A stretch of 12,477 nucleotides of DNA, taken from JAAYAN01 sp964437215 (GTDB lineage Bacteria; Bacteroidota; Ignavibacteria; Ignavibacteriales; Melioribacteraceae). Below the pieces are notes generated by a model. That model did not search any database. It saw only the letters and a list, made by a program, of their open reading frames with translations, and was not told where the DNA came from. The position numbers and the translations under genes are program-made. This document shows positions 1-7,935 of the stretch, in pieces; position 1 is the stretch's first letter, and every line of letters starts with the position of its first letter. The DNA lies in assembly GCA_964437215.1 (NCBI GenBank), contig CAYTFZ010000079.1, forward strand, positions 1 through 12,477. Direction: 5' to 3'.

Positions 1-157
1 GTTCATTCTGCTTAGCTCCCGGAAGCTGTACTTTTACGCCTGTATTTATAACAAACTGCGAAGTTAGCAGGAAAAATATTAAAAGCAGCATAACAATATC
101 TGTTAATGATGAATAACTGAAAAGCTGCAGTTTTTGATTTGTCATTTGGAATTTCAT
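1..157 (-). CDS. ExbD/TolR-family proton-channel partner, N-terminal fragment
   Basis: The reading frame starts at the ATG at 157-155 and runs off the left edge, giving 52 visible residues. It begins with a short cytoplasmic segment (about residues 1-17) followed by one hydrophobic helix (about 20-37) reading SLTDIVMLLLIFFLLTS. The Asp at residue 20, just inside the helix, matches the conserved protonatable Asp of ExbD/TolR. The segment after the helix, ending in VQLPGA, is the usual start of the periplasmic part. In this family the protein works with an ExbB/TolQ pentamer to turn proton flow into movement of a periplasmic arm. It starts only 7 bp after the stop of the ExbB-like gene, so the two are surely co-transcribed. 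An in-frame ATG at 145-143 is a possible alternative start. The periplasmic domain, which would separate ExbD from TolR, is outside the window. Confidence 0.9.
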   Translation of the reverse strand, partial: MKFQMTNQKLQLFSYSSLTDIVMLLLIFFLLTSQFVINTGVKVQLPGAKQNE

Positions 158-164
158 TGTTTAC

Positions 165-821
165 CTACATTTCTATTTCTTCAGGTTCCTGAACATCGCG
201 TCCTGCGCCTGTAGCTTCTTCAATTATATCAACAACGTCATTTGATATTACTTCCATATCAATAACAACTTTACTAATCTTTGAAACAAGATAATTATAA
301 AATGTGTATGCAATTATTCCTACAGCCAATCCGAAAGCGGTTGTAATTAAAGCTTCCCAAATACCGGCAGCAAGGTCGCTCGGGCTAGCAGAGCCCTGCA
401 AATCCTCTATCTGTACAAAAGCCTGAATCATTCCTGTTACCGTACCTAAAAATCCTATTAGCGGAGCAACTCCCGAAATTGTTGCAAGCATCGAAAGTCC
501 TTTTTCAAGTTTCCCGATTTCAAGTTTCCCGGCATTTTCAATTGCTTCTTTTACGCGTTCATGTCCTAATCTATATTTTTTTAATCCCTTGCGGATTATA
601 TTTGAGGCAGAAGATTTATCCTCAAGACAATACCCTATTGCACCTTGAACATCGCCTCGTTTAAGATATCCTCGTATTTTAACCATAAATGCAGGAACAT
701 TTAATTTAGCTTTTCTAACTGCAATCAACCTGTCTATTATTATTCCTATTCCAATAATTGAACATAGCAGAATAGGCCACATCATATAGCCGCCTTTTAA
801 AAACATTTCTAAATAACTCAT
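165..821 (-). CDS. MotA/TolQ/ExbB-family proton channel protein
   Basis: A 218-residue inner-membrane protein with the three-helix layout of the ExbB/TolQ family. TM1 is at about residues 10-32 (GGYMMWPILLCSIIGIGIII). A cytoplasmic domain of about 75 residues follows. TM2 is at about 112-136 and holds the family signature GVAPLIGFLGTVTGMIQAF. TM3 is at about 155-178. The acidic tail (EPEEIEM) is cytoplasmic. Length is normal for the family. Members form the pentameric stator that uses the proton motive force together with an ExbD/TolR dimer, whose gene follows after 7 bp. The gene lies 12 bp after the HU-SPOR gene. The family is clear. Whether it powers TonB-type transport, Tol-Pal-type envelope constriction or something else cannot be settled from this subunit alone. 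Confidence 0.93.
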   Translation of the reverse strand: MSYLEMFLKGGYMMWPILLCSIIGIGIIIDRLIAVRKAKLNVPAFMVKIRGYLKRGDVQGAIGYCLEDKSSASNIIRKGLKKYRLGHERVKEAIENAGKLEIGKLEKGLSMLATISGVAPLIGFLGTVTGMIQAFVQIEDLQGSASPSDLAAGIWEALITTAFGLAVGIIAYTFYNYLVSKISKVVIDMEVISNDVVDIIEEATGAGRDVQEPEEIEM

Positions 822-833
822 AATAATCCTTAT

Positions 834-2471
834 TTATTTCAAATTTTTCTCGTATTCGCTAGCTTCTTTTTCTGAATTGAAAAATCCTATTTTAACACGG
901 TACCAAGTTCCTCCGAATTTTTCGAGATAAGCCTTTGTGATAAAGGCATTATATCCTTTTTCCCTGAGTTTTCTTACTTCTGTCTCAGCTATTGCCATTT
1001 TCTTCCACGAAGAAATCTGCAAATTGTATCGTTTCCCGTCGTAAAATATGTTTGTATTCGGAATTCTTGTCTCTTCAGGTAAATCCTGGTAAATATCTTT
1101 AAGATTAACTGTTTTTCCGGAATTTTCTGGCGGAGCATTTAAATTTCTTAAATTATCGTCAGAGCTTAGGGATGTATCTTGTTTAATCTTTTCATCAGCA
1201 CTCTTCTGTGGATTAAGAGATAAACTGTATTTCCCAAGATCTTCACTTGTTTTACCATCAGCAGCTTCTTTATCGTTTTCGGAAATCTGTTCTTTTTTTA
1301 TTCTTTCATTTTCGTCTTCGCTTTCAGAACTATTCCCCGAAAAGAAGATAAAATAGACTAATACTGCATTCACTATTACAGCTCCGGCGATAATAAACCA
1401 AAGCATCTTGCCAAAAGTAAATTTTCTCTTTTTTATAACCGGTATTTTGCCGAATTCTTCTTCAGCAGGCGGAACAGAAACAGCTTGCTTTACCGGCTCG
1501 CCGACTGAGGATAAATCTTCCTCGGGCAATTCGATTTTCTTTTTTTGGGGTTCTTCCTCAATATCATTAAAAGATATATCATCAAGTAAATCAACTTCAG
1601 GAGTAACAGCATCATTTAATCCTTCACTTTCAGGTTCTTCGGTAATCAAAGATTCAATGTCTTCCTGTGTTAATTTTTCTTCATCAACAAGATTGTTATT
1701 TTCATCCGGTTCATCTTCATCAATATCTTCCAGAATAGAATCTAAATCATCCGATAAAATTTCATTAAGCATATCAACGTGATTTTCCTGTTCACGCAAA
1801 TCTGCAATTTCGTCCTGTTCTTCTTCTATTGCTTCCAGATTTTTAATTTCTTCTTTCAGATATTCAGTAGAGGATGTTTCGCTGCTTTCGAATTCACTTT
1901 CATCTTCTTCATTTACAGATTCATTTTCTTCTAAAAGTCCGCTTTCTTCGGCATCGGGTTCTTTTACGTTTATGTAATCTTCCCATAAGTCAAAGTTTTC
2001 AAGTTTTTCAGTTTCTCCGAGTATTTTTTCAACTTTTTCTTCTATCGATTTTCGTAAAAGCAGATAAGAAGTTTCTGTATCCAATTTGCCGCTCATATTT
2101 TCGGTAAAAGGAATCATCGGTTTATTAATCCCGATGCTGAAAACAGAATCGTCAAAATCGGAAGAAATACGAAGTTTGGGTAAATCAATTTTCAGGAAAA
2201 GCGTATTCGAATCTTGGGCAAATTCTTCAGTCATAGGCGAATAAATCAGCGAGAATTTCCTTTCGAATATTTTATTGCCAGTATTGCTGTCGGTTTTGGG
2301 AATTGAAAATTGTTTTAATTGAAATACCCCTGTCCCTTTAATCCTGACAGCTTCGTTTTTATTAAGCATTTCACTTAACTTATCAACAAAAATGCTGAAA
2401 GCCAATTGTTCTTCGGGACCTTTTACAGATAATTTATCCGAAATAAGATTTATTAATTCTTCTTTATTCAT
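834..2471 (-). CDS. Membrane-anchored HU-like DNA-binding / SPOR domain protein
   Basis: A 545-residue protein with an unusual order of parts. Residues 1-80 look like an HU/IHF fold: helical start MNKEELINLISDKL, then the RIKGTGVF turn (43-50, like the HU GFGTF turn) and an SNTGNKIF arm (62-69, like the NPQTG arm). Residues 165-345 are a long, very Glu/Asp-rich linker. A basic patch (IKKRK, 346-350) precedes one TM helix at about 356-378, so the HU end should be cytoplasmic. After a charged periplasmic linker, residues 481-545 match a SPOR domain (YNLQISSWKKMAIAE ... GGTWYRVKIGFF). SPOR domains bind peptidoglycan stripped of stem peptides, typically at division septa. Bacteroidota proteins pairing HU-CCDC81-like and SPOR domains are known as a family, which supports the call. 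A nucleoid-to-cell-wall tether is inference. The gene lies 56 bp after the barrel gene and 12 bp before the ExbB-like gene. Confidence 0.85.
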   Translation of the reverse strand: MNKEELINLISDKLSVKGPEEQLAFSIFVDKLSEMLNKNEAVRIKGTGVFQLKQFSIPKTDSNTGNKIFERKFSLIYSPMTEEFAQDSNTLFLKIDLPKLRISSDFDDSVFSIGINKPMIPFTENMSGKLDTETSYLLLRKSIEEKVEKILGETEKLENFDLWEDYINVKEPDAEESGLLEENESVNEEDESEFESSETSSTEYLKEEIKNLEAIEEEQDEIADLREQENHVDMLNEILSDDLDSILEDIDEDEPDENNNLVDEEKLTQEDIESLITEEPESEGLNDAVTPEVDLLDDISFNDIEEEPQKKKIELPEEDLSSVGEPVKQAVSVPPAEEEFGKIPVIKKRKFTFGKMLWFIIAGAVIVNAVLVYFIFFSGNSSESEDENERIKKEQISENDKEAADGKTSEDLGKYSLSLNPQKSADEKIKQDTSLSSDDNLRNLNAPPENSGKTVNLKDIYQDLPEETRIPNTNIFYDGKRYNLQISSWKKMAIAETEVRKLREKGYNAFITKAYLEKFGGTWYRVKIGFFNSEKEASEYEKNLK

Positions 2472-2527
2472 AGAACCGGCAATTATTTAATTTCAAATTA
2501 TAATCATATTTTTTCTAAAAATATATA

Positions 2528-4108
2528 TTACCAGTGATATTCAACACCCGCAATTATGTCAACGGGTTTTTGTTCATAAATTCCCCAAATATAATTTTTA
2601 CGGTTCAGCAGATTTTCAAATCGCAGGAGCGCGTCAATTTCCGGACTGATTTTATATAATAAGCATATATCAACTTGTGCAAATGCAGGATTTTCAATTG
2701 TGTTTAATATGTCAGAATATGAACTTCCCGTATATTTCAAATTAATTCCGGCATCAAGATCAAACAAGAAAGAATACGTATAATCTAAATTCAAGAAGAA
2801 TGAAGGTGAATACGGCAGTTTATTTCCGCCCGGGAATGTTGTACTGTTAATTTTCGCACCTGCATAAAATTTACCGTAAGGTCCGTTATGAAAAAGACAA
2901 TTTGCAAATAAATAATTCTCCTTAACCGAATTCATTAATCCAAGCCGGAATATTCCTTTATCATTCAGATAAAAAGGTTTAGATGAAAAAGTTTTCAGCC
3001 CATATCCGGCATTTATTTCAACATAAGTTGCTAATTGATATTTTGCTGAAAATTCCAGACTGTTTTTTTCGTTAACAACAGGAACAAGTGGAACATCGGG
3101 TAAGAAATATCTGTTCTCGGATAAAAGCATTCTGTTTGTATGTAAATATGCTTTCGGGTTAAACCTTCCGTAAATCGTAATTCCGTTTCCAATATAAAAT
3201 TCGGCAGACAGATTTAACTTAATTCTCGAAGCATCGTTTGCCCAGAAATAATTTATTCCTCCTTCAAGTATAAGGCGCGGAATTAAATCGGATACAATTG
3301 CTGCATAAACTTTATTGAAATTTACTGAATTACTGATTGTATCGTTCGAATATTTCACTTTAGAAAATGTAACATCTCCTTTTACAGTGAACTCGCTGAT
3401 ACCTCCGCTTGCAAATATTTCAAAATTATCTTGGTCTTCCTTTAACCCGATTTCTTTAATACGTGAAATCAATTTTTGATAATTAACAGAATAATTTATA
3501 TTTTCATCCCAAAAATTCGATACCCCGAAAGAAATATCCCCCATTTCTTTTAATCTTTTAAAAGAAGCTGTGTCTGAAGCAAAAAATCCGGCACTTTCGC
3601 GTTCAAAATTTCCGGAAAATTTTAATTTTAATCCCGGTAAAAATGTGCTGTTATTTCCCACATTATACTCGGATAAAAGCCCTGCTCCCGATGATGTAAT
3701 TCCTGCTCTGTTAACGTAATCGGTTACATTTTGCCCGTAAATTTTCCCGTTGATTAAAAAATTTTCTGTATTTCCGGATAGTTGAAAAATTCCTTCGGGC
3801 AAAGTATAAATTCCTGCACCAAGTTTTATTCTTCCGTTTATAAAATCTTTAGTTTTAAAAACAGGAGGCAGTAATTCGGGAGCATTTGAATTAATAACAT
3901 CGGGTATCGAAGGATCTTTATCTTCTGCTTGCTGCAACTCTATATTATCAACCTTAACTGAAAGTTCAGGTTTTATTTTATCTTTTGCAGGGAAATCTAT
4001 TTCTTTTACACCGGTGATAACAAAATCCGGAAGTTCAATTTTCTGATCATCATTTGTTTGTGCATATACAGTTAAAGCAAATAATAGTGCAATTAAATAT
4101 TTTTTCAT
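2528..4108 (-). CDS. Plug-less TonB-receptor-like outer-membrane beta-barrel
   Basis: A 526-residue exported protein. The signal peptide covers about residues 1-16 (cut before QTND). The mature start carries LPDFVITG (26-33), which resembles the VVVTG-type entry to a TonB-dependent receptor plug. No plug domain follows: after about 50 polar residues the sequence goes straight into alternating amphipathic strands (from about residue 90) continuing to the end. The C-terminus reads ALLRFENLLNRKNYIWGIY ... GVEYHW, the usual last strands of TonB-dependent receptors, ending in an aromatic residue as expected for BAM-assembled barrels. Its ATG overlaps the stop of the large TPR gene by 4 bp (4105-4108), so translation is probably coupled. 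It likely sits in the outer membrane as partner of the TPR protein and of the ExbB/ExbD motor encoded downstream. The substrate, if any, is unknown. Confidence 0.8.
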   Translation of the reverse strand: MKKYLIALLFALTVYAQTNDDQKIELPDFVITGVKEIDFPAKDKIKPELSVKVDNIELQQAEDKDPSIPDVINSNAPELLPPVFKTKDFINGRIKLGAGIYTLPEGIFQLSGNTENFLINGKIYGQNVTDYVNRAGITSSGAGLLSEYNVGNNSTFLPGLKLKFSGNFERESAGFFASDTASFKRLKEMGDISFGVSNFWDENINYSVNYQKLISRIKEIGLKEDQDNFEIFASGGISEFTVKGDVTFSKVKYSNDTISNSVNFNKVYAAIVSDLIPRLILEGGINYFWANDASRIKLNLSAEFYIGNGITIYGRFNPKAYLHTNRMLLSENRYFLPDVPLVPVVNEKNSLEFSAKYQLATYVEINAGYGLKTFSSKPFYLNDKGIFRLGLMNSVKENYLFANCLFHNGPYGKFYAGAKINSTTFPGGNKLPYSPSFFLNLDYTYSFLFDLDAGINLKYTGSSYSDILNTIENPAFAQVDICLLYKISPEIDALLRFENLLNRKNYIWGIYEQKPVDIIAGVEYHW

Positions 4109-7065
4109 TTTTTAAGCTCTTTTAATTTTTCGGTAGCTTGTTTTCCATAATCATCATTTTTATGTCTGCTTACAACAGCAGAATACATTTCGCGGGCTTT
4201 TGAATTATCGCCCAGTTTTTGATAGCACTCACCCAATTTTAAAAGTGAATTTGTGTACCACTCATCGTAAATTGAAAAAACCGAACGGACCCTTACAAAT
4301 GCCGAAACAGCTTCATTTATTTTTTCCTGTTCCATTAATGTAATTCCATAATAATACTGCGCTTCGGCTCCTATATCATCAAGTTTTTTTTCGCCCAGTT
4401 CCCTGAAAAGATCTTCAGCTGACTCGTATTTCCCACGCGCCAATTCAAGAACTCCCATTTCTATTCTTGCCTTATCCGAAAACACATTTCCGTCGTAATA
4501 CATTATCAGTTTATTTAGATTATCATATGCGGATGCAACATTATTCTGCTCAATATTAATTAAAGCTTTCAAATAATAAATTTCGGCCGATTTTTCGGAC
4601 AGCGGCATTTTTTCTGTTACTTTATTGTAAATATTTAATGCCGACTGTAAATCCGAATCAGTTGTATAAATCTTTCCGGCTTCTACAGCCGATGAAATCA
4701 TTAATTCTGTTCCTGGAAAGTTATTTATCACAAAATTGAAATTTTCGAGCGCTTCTTTTTTTACTCCTGTTTCAAGATAGCATTTACCTTTCCAGAAATA
4801 TGCATCGGGAACCAGCTTGCTTTTTGAGTATTGGTTTATCAGTAAATTGAAATTAGTTATTGCCTCGCCATACTTGTTTGAGTTGAAAAGGATTTCGCCT
4901 TTTTTGAATATTATCTGATCAGTAAATTCAAAATTTCTGTTTTCATTCAAAAAATCATCAAGTAATTTTACAGCTTGTTCAGGTTGATTTTTTGCTAGAT
5001 ACGAATATTGAATTCCGTTAATTGCATCAAATAAAAATCCTGCCGAAGGATATTTTTCCAGAATTTTCTTATAATAAACAATTGCCGAATCGTACTGGCT
5101 TAAATTAAAATACGAATCGCCAATTGAATAATAAGCTAAGGGAGTGATAGCTGAATTTCCGTAATTTGAAAACAGAAATTTGTAATTTGTAATTGCCTCG
5201 TTATATTTTGCAGATTTAAAATAAATCCATCCGATAAAATATTGCGATTCGTCCAGATAACGGGATTGCGGATAAAGCTGCTGCATCGCGCTGAATTCTT
5301 TTATTGCAGCATCATAGTTTCCGCTGTTGAATAATGCCTGCGCATACTGGTAATGAACATTGTCCAGTTCTTTATATTTCACATTTTCTCTTATAACTTC
5401 TTTGTATTGTGCCGAAGCTTCATCAAATTTCTTCAGCGCAAAATAACAGTCTGCCAGCCTTACTTTTGCATCAATAATTCTCTTATCGCTCTTTCCGTTT
5501 TTAACAAATTCACTAAAAAAGTTCATCGCATCGGCATATTTCTTAATATTATAATTGGAATACCCCTTCCCGTATAAAACATCAAGTTTCTTTTTTAATT
5601 CTTTTGAATCTACAAGATTGTAATATTTTAATGCATCGCTGTATTTTTTTTCGGAAAAATTAATTTCGGCAAGATAGAAAGGGATATTTTCGTTTTTGCT
5701 TCCCGAAGAAAGTAATCCTTCAAGGATTTTTTTCGAATCGAGCATTTTGTTCATATAAAAAAGTGATATAGCTTTTCCTGCAAGCGCTCTGTTTTTAAAC
5801 TCATCGGAAAGTTTTTTTATAACCAGAACACTGTCAAAGTATTCAGCCGCCGGTAAAAATTCTTTTCTTTGCAACGACATTTCCCCAAGAATTATTAAAG
5901 CTGCCGCTTTTGTCTGCTTTTTTTCAGTAACATTTGCTTTTGTTAAATATTGCTGCGATTTCTGTATTTGATTATTCTCAAGGTATATCAAACCGAGTTT
6001 TATCCGCGCAACTTCTGCAAGATCTGTTGCGGGATATTTTTCGAGGAATGACTCGTATATTTTAATTGCAGCTTTACTGTCCCGTGCCATCCTCTTTGAT
6101 TCTGCCGCCAAATAAAAAGAATTAATCGCAATCGAATCAGAAGCAGATGTTTTTAACTCTTCAAAGATTTTATATGCCTCATCATATTTTGCTGCACTGA
6201 AATAGACTCTGGCAATCCCGAAGTTTACCATTTCAATTGTAACTGAATCTGGTGCCGATTTTAAGATTTCCGAATATTTTTCTTTTGCCTGATTATATTC
6301 TTTCAGCTGGAAGTATGAATTAGCCATTACAAGATCTGCTTCCGTTTTATTTTTTTTATCCAATTCATTAATTCGCGGATCGCTTAATTCGAGAACCGTA
6401 TTTTCAAAACGTCCCGAGCGGTAATAACAATATCCTATCCGTAGCTGGGCAGTTGGGCTTAACTCGCTTTCAGGATAATATGATAAAAGCTGGTCGTAAT
6501 ATTTAATAGCAGATGAATAATCTTTTTTCTTCTCATTCAATTCAGCAGCCGAAAATATTGCATATTCAATCAATTGGTTTTTCTTGCCATATGAAATTGA
6601 TTTAACAAGCATAGTTTCCGACTTTTCTGTTTCGGACAGGAAATCGTAAGTTTTTCCTGTATAGTAATAGACTTCTGGGGCATAGTAACTGTAAGGATAT
6701 TTGGTTAAAAATTCATTGCTTTTAAGAATTACTTTTTCATTCTCCCCGCTTTCGAAATAACCTTTTACCAAATTGTATAAAACAGGTTCATTAAAAGCAG
6801 AATGTGGATATTTTCTTGTGAAATTTTCGAATGCTGCAACTCCTGCATCCTTCATTCCCATTTCAAAAAAGCATTTCGAGTAATAATAGTAGGCAGTCGA
6901 TTGCAGTTCNNNNNNNNNNGATATAATATTCAGGAATATTTCCTGAGCTTCTGCATATTTTTTATTTAATAATAACTTTTCACCTTCCGCGAATGAAATA
7001 ATTTTCTGTTGCGGGAATATCAATTCTGCAAGAAGTAAGAACATCAGGGAATATGGTTTTATCAT
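4105..7065 (-). CDS. Large exported tetratricopeptide-repeat protein
   Basis: About 986 residues, first gene of the minus-strand operon. An N-terminal hydrophobic stretch (about residues 5-18, SLMFLLLAELIF) looks like a signal peptide. No lipobox Cys is seen. Nearly all the rest is a chain of TPR-type helix pairs about 34-37 residues apart, with recurring signatures such as KYPYSYYAPEVYYYTGKTY and LYPQSRYLDESQYFIGWIY. The Y-P-x-S linker plus A-x-Y-x-x-G-x-x-Y pattern is typical of envelope TPR proteins of the BamD/YbgF (CpoB) type, but this protein is several times longer. It probably acts as a periplasmic scaffold for the barrel protein next to it. A 10-N gap (6910-6919) falls at about residues 49-52. 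The frame is kept across it as written, but the true number of missing residues is unknown. The start at 7065 gives the signal peptide directly. Confidence 0.85.
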   Translation of the reverse strand: MIKPYSLMFLLLAELIFPQQKIISFAEGEKLLLNKKYAEAQEIFLNIIXXXXELQSTAYYYYSKCFFEMGMKDAGVAAFENFTRKYPHSAFNEPVLYNLVKGYFESGENEKVILKSNEFLTKYPYSYYAPEVYYYTGKTYDFLSETEKSETMLVKSISYGKKNQLIEYAIFSAAELNEKKKDYSSAIKYYDQLLSYYPESELSPTAQLRIGYCYYRSGRFENTVLELSDPRINELDKKNKTEADLVMANSYFQLKEYNQAKEKYSEILKSAPDSVTIEMVNFGIARVYFSAAKYDEAYKIFEELKTSASDSIAINSFYLAAESKRMARDSKAAIKIYESFLEKYPATDLAEVARIKLGLIYLENNQIQKSQQYLTKANVTEKKQTKAAALIILGEMSLQRKEFLPAAEYFDSVLVIKKLSDEFKNRALAGKAISLFYMNKMLDSKKILEGLLSSGSKNENIPFYLAEINFSEKKYSDALKYYNLVDSKELKKKLDVLYGKGYSNYNIKKYADAMNFFSEFVKNGKSDKRIIDAKVRLADCYFALKKFDEASAQYKEVIRENVKYKELDNVHYQYAQALFNSGNYDAAIKEFSAMQQLYPQSRYLDESQYFIGWIYFKSAKYNEAITNYKFLFSNYGNSAITPLAYYSIGDSYFNLSQYDSAIVYYKKILEKYPSAGFLFDAINGIQYSYLAKNQPEQAVKLLDDFLNENRNFEFTDQIIFKKGEILFNSNKYGEAITNFNLLINQYSKSKLVPDAYFWKGKCYLETGVKKEALENFNFVINNFPGTELMISSAVEAGKIYTTDSDLQSALNIYNKVTEKMPLSEKSAEIYYLKALINIEQNNVASAYDNLNKLIMYYDGNVFSDKARIEMGVLELARGKYESAEDLFRELGEKKLDDIGAEAQYYYGITLMEQEKINEAVSAFVRVRSVFSIYDEWYTNSLLKLGECYQKLGDNSKAREMYSAVVSRHKNDDYGKQATEKLKELKK
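6910..6919. other. Assembly gap (10 N) inside the large TPR gene
   Basis: Ten consecutive N bases lie near the 5' end of the TPR gene. A fixed run of ten is a common scaffolder placeholder, so real gap length may differ. The flanking TPR helices continue sensibly on both sides, which suggests only a few residues are missing. Confidence 0.95.
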
Positions 7066-7336
7066 CTTTTTTTCCGACTTTAAGTTAAACTAAAAGAATC
7101 AGTAAAACATTCTTATAAGATTTTTGTTTCAATAATAATCTGCCAACAGGCATACAAGTAGAATAATTATTATTTTTTTTAATTGATTTTAATATAATAA
7201 AAAGTGATATTAAGTTAAAGTTATTTCTAAAGTAATATATTTAACATATTGTTTTATAATAATTAACAACAAATANNNNNNNNNNAAGCGCAAAGATAAG
7301 GTCAAGGCCAAATAGGTCAAAAAAACATCGTATTTT
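7066..7336. other. AT-rich divergent intergenic region
   Basis: This 271-bp stretch separates the start of the minus-strand TPR/ExbBD operon from the plus-strand barrel gene, so promoters for both should lie here. It is extremely AT-rich, so many chance matches to -10 boxes occur and I do not assign one. A short inverted repeat TGCC-AACA-GGCA at 7141-7152 is the only GC-rich structure and lies 76 bp upstream of the operon start. A 10-N gap interrupts the region at 7276-7285. Right of the gap, short near-repeats (AAGGTCAA, AAGGCCAA, AGGTCAA) precede the barrel gene. No coding frame is convincing here. Confidence 0.6.
7276..7285. other. Assembly gap (10 N) upstream of the barrel gene
   Basis: Ten consecutive N bases mark a scaffold join. 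The distance between the operon promoter region on the left and the barrel gene on the right is therefore not reliable, and the bases at the right-hand contig end (from 7286) may contain errors. Confidence 0.95.
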
Positions 7337-7894
7337 TTGGCAATCATATTTCTTATTTCTTACACCTCGGCTCAGTCTATCAGAATCGGACCGACTGTAG
7401 GTTACACATTTCCAAATAGTCAGGATTTAGACATTCAAAGTGTAATTGATAAATCTTTGGAATTTGATGGGGATATGCATTTTGGTGCAAAGTTAAAAAT
7501 AGGCCTGCCAATGCTGCCTGTTACTATTACAGGAGGATTCCAGTATGCAAAATTGAGCGGAAGCTTTAATAATCTTAGTACCGAGCAGACTATTTATGTT
7601 ATTTCTGCCGGAGGTGAATTTGCTTTTATTCCTGGTCCGATACAGCCTTACGGTGCGCTTGATTTAATGTATACTTCATTTGGCGAATTTAAAACTTCAA
7701 ACTTATCTTTATCCGAATCAAACGGACGCTTCGGCATCGGTTTTGGAGCTGGAGTAGATATCAAAATATTACCAATGGTTGATCTCGATCTTTCTGTAAA
7801 ATACGCATTACATAATTTGATTGGAAAAGAAGACGGAGAAGAAAGTTTTAATACTGCAAATGTTTCGCTGAGTGTTTTATTTAATGTCTTATAA
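7337..7894 (+). CDS. Small outer-membrane beta-barrel protein, start uncertain
   Basis: The frame encodes about 185 residues from a TTG codon. The visible N-terminus is the hydrophobic end of a signal peptide (LAIIFLISYTSAQS), with cleavage expected before QS. The mature part is made of short alternating beta-strands rich in Gly and aromatics (IRIGPTVGYTF, ITGGFQYAKLSG, FGIGFGAGVDIKI, VDLDLSVKYALH), ending NVSLSVLFNVL. This fits a small 8- to 10-stranded OmpA/OmpW-like barrel of the porin family. The TTG start is doubtful because it leaves the signal peptide without its basic N-region. In the same frame upstream, codons 7322-7336 read KKTSY, a perfect signal-peptide beginning, but the codon before (7316-7318) is GTC, not ATG, and a TAG stop lies at 7313. 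The real start is probably lost to an error near the gap. The gene ends in a strong terminator. Ligand or role is unknown. Confidence 0.75.
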   Translation: MAIIFLISYTSAQSIRIGPTVGYTFPNSQDLDIQSVIDKSLEFDGDMHFGAKLKIGLPMLPVTITGGFQYAKLSGSFNNLSTEQTIYVISAGGEFAFIPGPIQPYGALDLMYTSFGEFKTSNLSLSESNGRFGIGFGAGVDIKILPMVDLDLSVKYALHNLIGKEDGEESFNTANVSLSVLFNVL

Positions 7895-7935
7895 AAAAAA
7901 GCCCCGCATCTGCGGGGCTAAACTTTATTTTTTTT
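7892..7935. terminator. Bidirectional rho-independent terminator
   Basis: The inverted repeat AGCCCCGC-ATCT-GCGGGGCT (7900-7919) forms an 8-bp GC-rich stem with a 4-nt loop. It is followed by a T-rich run ending in T9 (7927-7935) on the plus strand and preceded by an A-run (7893-7900) that becomes a T-run on the minus strand. It lies between the convergent barrel gene and the 252-aa TPR gene and should stop transcripts from both sides. Confidence 0.92.

Noticed and set aside
1408..1782. Ser-rich plus-strand open frame of 124 codons
   Set aside because: It is the mirror of the Glu/Asp-rich linker of the HU-SPOR gene (GAA/GAT read backwards gives TTC/ATC and TCx codons), with no ribosome site.
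2472..2527. Possible internal promoter (TATAAT on the minus strand) before the HU-SPOR gene
   Set aside because: No -35 partner at usual spacing and the DNA is too AT-rich for a lone match to count.
5353..5577. Plus-strand open frame of 74 codons
   Set aside because: Shadow of the TPR array, Phe/Ile-rich from reversed Lys/Glu codons, with no ribosome site.
7141..7152. TGCC-AACA-GGCA inverted repeat as a possible operator
   Set aside because: Only 4-bp arms and a single copy; not distinguishable from chance, so it is only mentioned in the intergenic entry.
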